From: Verrucomicrobia bacterium 12-59-8
GTDB taxonomy: Bacteria; Verrucomicrobiota; Verrucomicrobiae; Verrucomicrobiales; Verrucomicrobiaceae
Assembly (NCBI GenBank): GCA_002279765.1
Contig: NCCR01000042.1
Coordinates: 22,244 to 49,206, forward strand
Length of the DNA: 26,963 nucleotides
Direction: 5' to 3'
The notes under the pieces were generated by a model. The model was not told the DNA's origin. It did no database searches and worked only from the letters and a program-made list of their open reading frames with translations. The translations under genes were made by a program, and so were the position numbers. Every line of letters starts with the position of its first letter. The first letter of the stretch is position 1. Below are positions 1-8,096 of the stretch, in pieces.

Positions 1-3000
1 CTCCGCCTGATCAAAACCTCCGGGGACACGGGAACGAGCGTCATGACCATCAATGGGGCGAACACCTACACCGGCGGCACCTATGTCAACTTGGGCACCC
101 TGATCATTGGCAGCAGCGGCTACATTCCGCTCGCAGCCGTCCCCACCAACGGCCTGGTGATCAATGGCAACAATGCCACCGTTACACAGACAACGGCTGG
201 CACCATTGATCCCGGCAACTATGTCACGATCAATGGCAACGCGACCTTGAACCTTGCCGGTAACAACACTCTCGCGGGCCTCATCTTTAGTGACGATGGC
301 GGAGGTAGCGCTGCCTCCCAGGTGGTCTCCAACTTCGGTGTGCTTACTTTGACCAACGGCATTGTCTCGACCACTGCCAATCCTGCCTCAGTTTCAACCG
401 TTGCAGGACGCTTGGACTTCGGCACCACAATGAGCACAATCAACGTTTCGGCCACGACCTTCAACGGGCAGGAACTGGCGGCGGTGCTGCCAGACTTCAT
501 GCTGCAGGGCGTGGTGGGATCCTCAGGTGGCTTCACCAAGGTGGGCAACGGGGTGCTGCAATTGGGCCAGGGAATTTACACTGGTGTCACGATCGTGCAG
601 GAGGGGCGCATCCAGATCGCAGCCGTCAACGCTGGCGCACGTTTCTCGCGGCTCACACTCCAGAGCGGGGCAGGCCTGAACCTGAACAACAACAATGCTC
701 TTTTTGGCTCCCTGTCCGGCTCGGGTTATGTGATCAACTCCGGCACCAGCAACAACACGCTGACCGTTGGTTTTGACGGCACGGACTCGGCGTTCTCGGG
801 ATTGTTCCTTCGCTTCAATGACGCGACTCCGGCCAACGTTGGCCTCGTGAAAATCGGCGTCGGCACGCTGACGTTTGACTCTGATGGCGCTGGCAGCACG
901 ACCACAGGCGCTCTGACAATCAGTCGCGGTAACGTGACCTTCTCGGGGAATGGCACCAGCAGCTTCCCGTATGCCTCCATCCAGGTGAACGAAGGTGGGG
1001 TGCTCAACCTCGACAACACCGCAATCAACAACGACACGCGCCTGCGCAATGGCGGTGTGTCGCTGAACGGCGGGCAGCTCAACTACCTGGGTGCTGACGC
1101 GACTCCTTCGGCCGAGACCAGCACGGGTGTTTTGACCCTTGGCCCGAGCGCTTCGGTCGTTAATCTGACCAATGGCGTAGGCGGCACCGCAGTGCTGAAG
1201 TTTGGCAGTCTCAGCCTGCAAGGTGGTAGCTCCGCTGTCATCATCGGGACGAATCTGGGCATCGACACCAAGCTGCTGTTCAATACGGTTCCAACACTGT
1301 CGAACGGCATCATTTCCCGCATTGCGGTTGGCACTGACTTTGCCACCTACGACGTCACCAAAGGCATCATCGCCTACACCGGTTACGTCACTCCGACCGA
1401 CGTCAATGGATCGGCAGGCACGGCGACCATCAAGGTGGATGCCACAACGACTGTGCGTGACATCAACCTCGCTCGCACCATCAATGCGGTGGACATCATT
1501 GACAATGGCGTCACCATCGGTTCCAACGGACTCCTCCTGCCGACTCAGGGCTGGACGATCAGCAGCGGCGGCATCCTTGTGAATGGCGACAATGCCACCA
1601 TCAGCACTCCGGTGCTTGCTCTCGGCGCTGAAGGCACCTTCCGCGTGAACGGCTCATCGCTCAACGTCACCAGCGCTATCACGGGAACTTCCGGCATCAC
1701 CAAGACCGGCACGGGAGACCTCACGCTCTCCAGCCCGCAAGCCTACACGGGCCAGACGGCGCTAAGCCTCGGCACGATGACGCTCGCCGGTGGTCGCAAC
1801 ACCATTCTGGTTGCCCCCTCTCTGACCGTCGGTGTCAGCAACCTGCAGGTGAACGGCGGAACGTTTGACCTCAACGGTAATGATCAGATCGTGGGTGCCT
1901 TGCTCAACAGCAACACACTGGGCTTCGCAGGTGGTGTCATCACCAACAGCAGCACCACCACCGCCATCCTGAGCAGTGCGACCACGACCAGTTCAGTCTT
2001 TGGTGCCAACCTCACCGGGAACCTTGCCTTCACCAAATCTGGGAACAACACGCTGACGCTCCCTGACGTGCAAAGCTACACGGGCGCTACCATCATCCGC
2101 GGCGGTACCGTGGTTCTTCAGGACAAGGCAGCCCTTTACAGCGGGGTGGCGGATCTCAGTAACGCCTCCATCACCGTGAACTACAGCACGCTCAACCTGA
2201 ACGACTCCAGCCTGAACGCGATGGACAATCTCACGCCGGTGCGTCTGCCTGCTGCTGTGCCGGTGGTCTTGAACGGCGGTTCTCTGACACTGACGGGCGG
2301 TGGCACCATTGATTCAGCCGTGACGATCAACAGCCTCACGGTGACGAACGGACAGGCCAACATCAACGTAGTGCCCTACTTTAACTCGGGCGGCACCGCG
2401 AAGATCACCATCGGCAACTTTGTGCAGGACCCGTCCACTGGCAGCGTCACCAACTTCGTCGGCTTCGCAAGCAACAACGGCCTTGCGACATCCTCTCTGG
2501 GTGGTCAGGGGTATTCGATCAATGGCAACATCCTCTTGAACCAGATCAACGGCTCCGCTGGTCCGGTGAGCTACGTGCTGGCTGCCACCACAACGGCGAA
2601 CAGCGCCACGGTCACGGTGCCAACCACCACGGGGCTGGTCGTTGGCATGGCGGTCAGTGGTGCCAACATCCCGGCGGGTTCAACCATTGCGTCGATCGTG
2701 GATGGCACGACATTCACACTCAACTCCGGCACAGGCGTGGTTGCAGGGGTCAGCATCAACCTGAATGCGAACTCGGGTTTGACCAACAACCTGATCGGTG
2801 GCTGGGCAGTGGCGGACGGCAGTTCATTCGCCACCTACGTTACAGGTGCCGGTGTTTCTGTGATGGGGCAGACAACGCAGGGGGTGGTGGCTCCCAACTA
2901 CGACGGCTCGAACATCACAGCGGCGACCGTGAATGCCACTCAGAACATCAATGATGCCGGCACCAACCGCACCATCACAGGAAACGTGTCGGCCAACTCG

Positions 3001-5655
3001 CTCCGCTCTTCCGGTGGAACGGCCTCGACATTTACCCTTTCCTCAGCGTCTTCACTTTCGCTGGGAGTTGGCTGGCTTACCAATGGCAATGTCGCCTACG
3101 CCATCGCGGGCACAAACAGCACCTCGACTTTGACGAGCACCAATCCGTTCCTCTATGTTTACGTCAATCAAAACACGACATCGATCAACGCCAACATCAC
3201 AGGAAACCTCTCGCTGGTGAAGTCTGGTGGCTCGGCTCTGACTCTCAACAACAGCGTCGCAGTCGGCAACAACACCTACACGGGCACCACTTACGTCGAT
3301 GCGGGCACGCTGAATCTCTCCGCTGCTGCGGCGAACATCGTTGTGATCCCGGGGGATCTTGTCATCAACAATGCCACGGTGACCATGAACACGAACGCTG
3401 GCCAGATTGCAGCGGGCAGCAATGTCACGATCAATGGCGGCGGTGTTCTCAACCTCACGGGTTCGAACACTTTCACCAGCTTGAAGATCACCAGTGACGG
3501 CGGCAATGGCAACCCAACGGCAAATGTCTCCACCTTGCTGACGCTGACTGCCGCGACAGCCATCTCCGCGAGCAATGACAACCTCAGCTACACGCCTACC
3601 ATTGCAGGCACCAAGCTGGTGCTGAGCAACGCCAATCCGAGCATCAATGTCAGTGCTGGCCTCTCCCCGAGCGGCCTGATCATCACTGCGCCTCTTGATA
3701 CGACAGGCGGTGGCACCATCTCCAAGACCGGTGCCGGTTCACTGATCCTCAATGGCGGCACGGCGCATGTGTTGACCGGCGGTCTGAACGTCATGGCAGG
3801 CACGCTCGTCTTTGACAACACAGCAGCTTCTAATCCTTACGGCACAGGCACCATCAGTCTGGCAGACGGTGTCGCCATCCGCGCCGGCACGGCGGCACGC
3901 ACCGTTGGCAATGCCATTTCAGTGGCTGGCAACCTCACCTTCGGCACGCTGGCTGCTGATAACGCCACAGCCAACGCCACGAACAATCTGACCCTCAGCG
4001 GCACGGTCACTTTGGCTGGAACCAGCCAGACCATGACCGTCAATGGCCTGCTCATGGTTGGAACCATCAGCGGTCAGTTGACCGGTGGCAACGGACTGAC
4101 CAAGGACGGCCTGGGAACCTTGGTGTTGTCCAAAAACACCAACAACTATGGCGGTGCCACGACTGTCAGCGCTGGTGTTCTCCAGCTTGGTGCCGCAGGC
4201 GTCATTCCTGACACCTCCGCCGTCACGGTTTCTTCCGGCGGCTTCTTCAACCTCAATGGCAACAATGAGGCCATTGGTTCCCTTGCAGGAAATGGAGAGG
4301 TGATCAATGCAGGCGGTGCCGCCGCCACGTTGACCACAGGCGGCGATGGCACGGACACCACCTTCTCCGGCAACATCACCAATCAGGGTAGCGCGCTGAA
4401 CTTCGTGAAAACAGGTGCTGGTACGCAGACCCTCAGCGGTGCCAACAGCTACACCGGCACCACCACGGTGAACGCTGGCATGCTACAGTTTGCCCAGGAG
4501 GCAGCCCTCTACAACAACACCCCTGCTAGCTGGACGAACACCAACCTCGTGGTCAACAGTGGAGCCACCGCCGCCTTCAACGTGGGTGGCACCGGTGAGT
4601 TCACCGCGTCAGACATCGCCACCATTCAGCCTCTTGGCACTGGCACCGGTGGCTTCAAGAACGGCTCGGTGATCGGTCTGGACACAAGCAACGCGGCTGG
4701 TCGCAGCTTCACCTACTCCACGGCTATCGCTGATACCAACGGCGGTGCCAATGTGGTCGGAGTCACCAAGCTGGGGGCCAACACGCTCGTCCTCACTGGT
4801 GCAAACAGCTACTCCGGCCCCACCAAGGTCACTGCTGGCACTCTGCAGGTCGGAGATGGCACCAGTGGCGCGCTCAATGGCACGACGCTCAATGGCGCTG
4901 GCACCGTGACCGTGGTCCAGGCGGGCAGCACCATTTTGAACTCTCCTGTCCTGGCTGGCGGCTCTGATGGCACTTCAGGAGTGGGCGTGATCGCCGGCTC
5001 CACCATCATTGGTGACGTCGCAAGCACAGCCAACGCTGGGGTGATCGCTCCTGGTGCCGGCAACACCGGTCTCAGCAACCTGACGCTTAGCTTCACTGCG
5101 GCTGGCACCGCCCTGACCGTCGCCAGCGGTTCCCAGATGCAGTTGAGCATCACCACCCCGACGACGCTCGCGGACTCCGGCATTCTTTCCGCGCTTGATG
5201 CTGGCACCTATACCGACGCTTTCACCTACATCACGAACAACGCGCCTTCCTGGACCACGGGTGCCCCTGCCAGCGCCGGGAACCATGACTTCGTCAGCCT
5301 GTCCAACGGCACCTTGAGCCTTGGCACACGGCTTGATGGCACCTTGGGCAACGGCACGGTCTCCATCATCGACAACGGTTATCTGACTGGTGCCCAGACC
5401 GGTGACGTGTTTAACCTCCTCGACTGGCAGGGTGTGATGGGCGGTACGTTTGTCACGACCGGGTTCACTCAAGGCGGAGTGTTGGGGGATATTGATCTGC
5501 CACTGCTTACCAGCGGCCTCTTCTGGGACACCTCGGCCTTTGCTAGCAGCGGTGTGCTGATTGTGGTTCCCGAGCCTTCACGGGTTCTGCTGCTCATGCT
5601 GGGCCTGTTGTCGCTGCTCGGCTTGCGCCGCCGCCGTCGGCAGGGGGAGCTTTGA
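1..5655 (+). CDS. Giant autotransporter-associated beta-strand repeat protein with PEP-CTERM tail (5' end outside window)
   Basis: The frame is open from base 1 and reads LRLIKTSGDTGTSV before the first ATG at 43, so that ATG is internal and the gene is truncated by the left edge; 1884 residues are visible. The protein is rich in Gly, Thr, Asn, Ser and Val and poor in charged residues. About ten copies of the autotransporter-associated beta-strand motif (K-G-G-L-L then NxYxGxTxVxxGxL) are visible, which by family knowledge form a right-handed beta-helix. The C-terminus carries PEP, a hydrophobic segment and five arginines, which is a PEP-CTERM sorting signal, so the protein is probably processed by an exosortase and ends up secreted or on the cell surface. 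No exosortase gene and no beta-barrel autotransporter domain are visible. Its ligand or role (adhesin, matrix or polysaccharide association) cannot be read from the sequence. The downstream gene is convergent, so this is the last gene of its transcript. Confidence 0.93.
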   Translation, partial: LRLIKTSGDTGTSVMTINGANTYTGGTYVNLGTLIIGSSGYIPLAAVPTNGLVINGNNATVTQTTAGTIDPGNYVTINGNATLNLAGNNTLAGLIFSDDGGGSAASQVVSNFGVLTLTNGIVSTTANPASVSTVAGRLDFGTTMSTINVSATTFNGQELAAVLPDFMLQGVVGSSGGFTKVGNGVLQLGQGIYTGVTIVQEGRIQIAAVNAGARFSRLTLQSGAGLNLNNNNALFGSLSGSGYVINSGTSNNTLTVGFDGTDSAFSGLFLRFNDATPANVGLVKIGVGTLTFDSDGAGSTTTGALTISRGNVTFSGNGTSSFPYASIQVNEGGVLNLDNTAINNDTRLRNGGVSLNGGQLNYLGADATPSAETSTGVLTLGPSASVVNLTNGVGGTAVLKFGSLSLQGGSSAVIIGTNLGIDTKLLFNTVPTLSNGIISRIAVGTDFATYDVTKGIIAYTGYVTPTDVNGSAGTATIKVDATTTVRDINLARTINAVDIIDNGVTIGSNGLLLPTQGWTISSGGILVNGDNATISTPVLALGAEGTFRVNGSSLNVTSAITGTSGITKTGTGDLTLSSPQAYTGQTALSLGTMTLAGGRNTILVAPSLTVGVSNLQVNGGTFDLNGNDQIVGALLNSNTLGFAGGVITNSSTTTAILSSATTTSSVFGANLTGNLAFTKSGNNTLTLPDVQSYTGATIIRGGTVVLQDKAALYSGVADLSNASITVNYSTLNLNDSSLNAMDNLTPVRLPAAVPVVLNGGSLTLTGGGTIDSAVTINSLTVTNGQANINVVPYFNSGGTAKITIGNFVQDPSTGSVTNFVGFASNNGLATSSLGGQGYSINGNILLNQINGSAGPVSYVLAATTTANSATVTVPTTTGLVVGMAVSGANIPAGSTIASIVDGTTFTLNSGTGVVAGVSINLNANSGLTNNLIGGWAVADGSSFATYVTGAGVSVMGQTTQGVVAPNYDGSNITAATVNATQNINDAGTNRTITGNVSANSLRSSGGTASTFTLSSASSLSLGVGWLTNGNVAYAIAGTNSTSTLTSTNPFLYVYVNQNTTSINANITGNLSLVKSGGSALTLNNSVAVGNNTYTGTTYVDAGTLNLSAAAANIVVIPGDLVINNATVTMNTNAGQIAAGSNVTINGGGVLNLTGSNTFTSLKITSDGGNGNPTANVSTLLTLTAATAISASNDNLSYTPTIAGTKLVLSNANPSINVSAGLSPSGLIITAPLDTTGGGTISKTGAGSLILNGGTAHVLTGGLNVMAGTLVFDNTAASNPYGTGTISLADGVAIRAGTAARTVGNAISVAGNLTFGTLAADNATANATNNLTLSGTVTLAGTSQTMTVNGLLMVGTISGQLTGGNGLTKDGLGTLVLSKNTNNYGGATTVSAGVLQLGAAGVIPDTSAVTVSSGGFFNLNGNNEAIGSLAGNGEVINAGGAAATLTTGGDGTDTTFSGNITNQGSALNFVKTGAGTQTLSGANSYTGTTTVNAGMLQFAQEAALYNNTPASWTNTNLVVNSGATAAFNVGGTGEFTASDIATIQPLGTGTGGFKNGSVIGLDTSNAAGRSFTYSTAIADTNGGANVVGVTKLGANTLVLTGANSYSGPTKVTAGTLQVGDGTSGALNGTTLNGAGTVTVVQAGSTILNSPVLAGGSDGTSGVGVIAGSTIIGDVASTANAGVIAPGAGNTGLSNLTLSFTAAGTALTVASGSQMQLSITTPTTLADSGILSALDAGTYTDAFTYITNNAPSWTTGAPASAGNHDFVSLSNGTLSLGTRLDGTLGNGTVSIIDNGYLTGAQTGDVFNLLDWQGVMGGTFVTTGFTQGGVLGDIDLPLLTSGLFWDTSAFASSGVLIVVPEPSRVLLLMLGLLSLLGLRRRRRQGEL
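61..4851 (+). repeat. About ten degenerate autotransporter-associated beta-strand repeats
   Basis: Repeat units of about 30-35 residues are seen by eye near 61-105 (partial), 526-620, 838-942, 1693-1785, 2023-2118, 3208-3318, 3712-3813, 4090-4188, 4396-4491 and 4756-4851. Each shows a lysine followed by a glycine-rich turn (KTGAG, KSGNN, KLGAN), a short strand (LTL, LVL), an N/S-Y-T/S-G-x-T segment, then a glycine turn and a final strand (AGTL, AGML). Spacing is irregular, from about 200 to over 1000 bp, and unrelated glycine/threonine-rich beta sequence fills the gaps. Copies 9 and 10 are closest to the family consensus. The repeats are diverged at the DNA level, so recent tandem amplification is unlikely. 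Confidence 0.85.
5566..5655 (+). other. PEP-CTERM protein-sorting signal
   Basis: The last 29 codons of the giant repeat protein encode V-PEP-S, a leucine-rich hydrophobic stretch of about 17 residues (SRVLLLMLGLLSLLGL), then RRRRRQGEL and the stop codon. This matches the PEP-CTERM arrangement of motif, membrane span and basic tail recognised by exosortase systems in Gram-negative and Verrucomicrobial bacteria. The PEP codons are at 5569-5577. Confidence 0.92.
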
Positions 5656-5669
5656 TGGGTGGGTGGTTT

Positions 5670-5708
5670 TTTCCCGGCGGCAGGCGGTTAAACGCCCGCG
5701 CCGGGAAA
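5670..5708. terminator. Hairpin just after the giant gene, possible terminator
   Basis: A perfect 9-bp stem (5670-5678 TTTCCCGGC paired with 5700-5708 GCCGGGAAA) is followed inward by a small bulge and a second 4-bp GGCG/CGCC stem around a GTTAAA loop. It begins 15 bp after the stop codon of the giant gene and lies between convergent genes, which suits transcription termination. No run of T follows it on either strand, so it is not a canonical intrinsic terminator; the T tract is on the 5' side for the + strand. Confidence 0.4.
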
Positions 5709-6001
5709 CACCAACACATTGCGGCCCGGTAGAGGCTCGTTCGGCAGGGTAAATCAAGTCGGCGTCGTAAAACTCATTTCCCCTTGGCGGAGTACGACAC
5801 CGATCCTTTCCAAGCAGATCATTGACTTCCTCCTTCGCTCTCCTGCGTTGAGCTACGAAAGACAGGCTGGGGCAAGCCGGGTATGCGAGCTCCCGCGCGA
5901 GGTCGGGCCGCTCGTCCACAAGCAGCGGCCGAGCGTTTCCACGCTCGCTTTCCGGAAATCAGTTTCGCAAAACGCTCTCACAGGCAGCCCGCCTGCGCTG
6001 C
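5709..6001. other. Gene-free stretch with two adjacent hairpins
   Basis: No convincing gene is seen. Short open frames exist on both strands (5719-6078 + and 5578-5919 -), but they lack a start context, resemble no family I recognise and run into the flanking genes. Two adjacent inverted repeats are visible: 5906-5912 with 5924-5930 (GGCCGCT/AGCGGCC), and 5930-5935 with 5942-5947 (CGAGCG/CGCTCG, loop TTTCCA). A shorter 5-bp stem lies at 5981-5995. These could help terminate the response-regulator operon coming from the right, but none has a clear T tract. The stretch could also be a decayed gene or a dispersed repeat. Confidence 0.35.
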
Positions 6002-6676
6002 TCAGCCTGCCTTCTGCCCTTCTGCCCAGCGGATGGCGAAGTAGGCCAGCTCGCCGGTTTCGTTCATCCCCAGTTTAGCGCGGATGTTCATCTTGTGAAC
6101 ATCCACGGTCTTGGTGCTGATCCGCAGCGCTTCAGCGATCTGCCCGGTGGTTTTGCCCTGGCCAATGAGCACGAAGACTTCAAACTCACGATCGCTGAGC
6201 TCTGAAATGGAATCCTTCGTTTCAGAAGCATTGCCGGAGGAAAAAGCCTTCAGTATTTCCTCGGACATGTCTTCGCTGACGGCGATGCCGCCGGCGGCCA
6301 CGCGGTGCAGAGCCTGTTCCAGTTCTTTCTGCGGGGCGCTCTTCATGACATAACCGCGGGCACCCGCCTTCAGGGCCCGCTGCGCGTAGAGCTTCTCATC
6401 ATGCATGGAAATGGCGATCATGGGCAGCTTCGGGCGCAGCAGACGGAGATCCTTGATCAGTTCTAGACCGGAGCGGTCTGGCAACGAGATGTCCACGACC
6501 AGAACATCCGGCGTGTCTTCGTCCACCTTGCGCACGGCCTCAGAGGCGTCTCCGGCCATCCAGGCAAAGGCCAGATCGGTGGCGTTTTCAATGAAAAGAC
6601 GCCAGCCTTCACGCATCATGGTGTGGTCATCCACGATGGCTATGCGAGTGATTCCTGGAGGCGATTTTTGTTTCAT
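6002..6676 (-). CDS. NarL/FixJ-family response regulator
   Basis: A 224-residue two-domain transcriptional regulator. The receiver domain spans about residues 10-128, with the acidic pair D16-D17, the predicted phospho-acceptor D62 (VVDISLPDRSG), the switch serine S90 and the conserved K112 (GYVMKSA). A LuxR-type helix-turn-helix spans about 160-205 (LSDREFEVFVLIGQGKTTGQIA, then KTVDVHKMNIRAKL). It should bind DNA once phosphorylated by the kinase encoded 37 bp upstream on the same strand. It is the last gene of the binding protein-kinase-regulator operon. The ATG at 6676 fits the usual family N-terminus, but no strong ribosome binding site precedes it. The target genes cannot be read from the sequence; the convergent giant repeat gene is only a neighbour. 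Confidence 0.95.
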   Translation of the reverse strand: MKQKSPPGITRIAIVDDHTMMREGWRLFIENATDLAFAWMAGDASEAVRKVDEDTPDVLVVDISLPDRSGLELIKDLRLLRPKLPMIAISMHDEKLYAQRALKAGARGYVMKSAPQKELEQALHRVAAGGIAVSEDMSEEILKAFSSGNASETKDSISELSDREFEVFVLIGQGKTTGQIAEALRISTKTVDVHKMNIRAKLGMNETGELAYFAIRWAEGQKAG

Positions 6677-6713
6677 TGGCGCATGGTGGTGAGGGTTCGT
6701 CAGCTTGTCGTAC

Positions 6714-8096
6714 TCAGGGAGTCTTTAACGGAATCCGCACAATCGCAATCTGGAAATCCCGTACTCCCTTTTCAATGGTTCTCTCCAGCGTGGCGGAGAG
6801 TGTGCGCAGCCGCTGGCCCATGAGATGCAGACCCATGCCGAGTTTGTTCGGCTCTGCTGGTTCGGCAAAGGCGGCACCATCATGAATGACGCTCAGCACG
6901 ACGTTCTCATCTTCCATCCGTACCGTGATGTTCATGACGCTCGGCTTGGAATGCTTGCAGGCGTTGACCGCCAGTTCTTGCGCAATGCGGAAGAGCAGCT
7001 CCTGGGCGCTGCCGGTCAGGCTGGTGCTCAGATCGGAATAGTCCAGAGAGCACCGGACCTTGAATGATTTTTCCGCAAACCGCAGCACGTTCTCCAGCGC
7101 ATCCTTCAAACCATGATTTTCGATGCCCACGGGAGCGAGCCCCCAGGCCATGCCGCGTGCGATGACCGTCGATTCCGAAAGCTCCTCCGCCACCTGCCCG
7201 GCCAGGCTGGCGGTCTTGCCGTCACTCGCCTGGAGAATTCCCTGCACGACCTCGGCTTTCATTTTGGTCGCGGAGAGTCGTTGGCAGAGATCGTCATGCA
7301 GGTCCCGGCCGATTTTTCTGCGTTCCTGTTCGGCGGCTTCGAGCACCATGTTTTCCACCTCTCTTAGTTTGACCACGGCTCCGGTAAATTCCTTGGAGAT
7401 CATGGAGAGTTCATCCCGGCCCTCCAGCACCTGGGGGAGGGCTGAATTGGTGGCGGTGGCGCGCAGGATCTGCACCACGCTGCGCACCCTGCGGGTGACA
7501 AGCTCATCCAGTGCAAACCAAAGCAGCAGGCATGAGGCCAGCAGCACCGCCGCCTGGCGCAGAGATTCCTGCCATGCGTCCTCGCGCACCTGATCAAACG
7601 CCATCGTGGCATCGTAGCGGATCAGCACCGCAGCCTGGCTGTTGGATTCATAGGTCTCAAAAAATGGGACCATCACGATCAGGTTTCTAATGGTGGTGTC
7701 CCATTCAACCACCGGCTCCATCGTGGTGAGCACGGCTGCATGCCGCCGCCATTCTTCCGCCAGCGGTGTTTGCAGGACATCCATTTGGAACCACTGCATG
7801 TGCGTGGCGCAGACGACGAGGCCCTCCTTGTTGCAGACGAGACCCAGATCCACGTCGGGGGACAGCGACACATAGGCCATCTCAAGTTCCGCAGCGCGTT
7901 CCTGCTGCTTGCGGGAGAGATGTTGCAGCAGTCCGGCCAGACGGCTGCCGGTGTCGGCAGCCTCCTGGGTCATGCGTTCGTACTGACGATCCAGCAGCCA
8001 ATGCTTATTTCTCCAGTTGTTGTACAGGATCATCATCAGGCCAAACAACCAGACAATCAGGGTGATGCGGCTTTGGATGGAGCGGAAAAAGTTCAA
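6714..8096 (-). CDS. NarX/DegS-type membrane histidine kinase (HisKA_3)
   Basis: A 460-residue sensor kinase. A transmembrane helix at about 10-27 and a second at about 180-197 enclose a periplasmic region of about 150 residues that I cannot assign to a sensor family. A linker of HAMP-like position follows (198-250). The dimerisation/phospho-acceptor helix carries ERRKIGRDLHDDLCQRLSAT with the predicted phospho-histidine H267, typical of HisKA_3 kinases that pair with NarL-type regulators. The ATPase domain has an N box around N378 (AQELAVNACKHS), a D-x-G motif at D406 and a GMGLHLMGQRL lid near 420-430. The start is TTG at 8096, which overlaps the stop codon of the binding-protein gene (TTGA) and has a strong GAGGAGG site 7 bases upstream. 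The kinase is therefore probably translationally coupled to the binding protein and acts with the downstream regulator. Confidence 0.94.
   Translation of the reverse strand: MNFFRSIQSRITLIVWLFGLMMILYNNWRNKHWLLDRQYERMTQEAADTGSRLAGLLQHLSRKQQERAAELEMAYVSLSPDVDLGLVCNKEGLVVCATHMQWFQMDVLQTPLAEEWRRHAAVLTTMEPVVEWDTTIRNLIVMVPFFETYESNSQAAVLIRYDATMAFDQVREDAWQESLRQAAVLLASCLLLWFALDELVTRRVRSVVQILRATATNSALPQVLEGRDELSMISKEFTGAVVKLREVENMVLEAAEQERRKIGRDLHDDLCQRLSATKMKAEVVQGILQASDGKTASLAGQVAEELSESTVIARGMAWGLAPVGIENHGLKDALENVLRFAEKSFKVRCSLDYSDLSTSLTGSAQELLFRIAQELAVNACKHSKPSVMNITVRMEDENVVLSVIHDGAAFAEPAEPNKLGMGLHLMGQRLRTLSATLERTIEKGVRDFQIAIVRIPLKTP

Noticed and set aside
523..1221. Long minus-strand open frame (232 codons) opposite the giant repeat gene
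   Set aside because: The repeat gene's biased Gly/Thr codons leave the opposite strand open; the translation has no family resemblance or motifs.
61..4851. Possible CRISPR-like or tandem DNA repeats
   Set aside because: The repetition is at the protein level only, with irregular spacing and diverged DNA, and it lies within one open frame.
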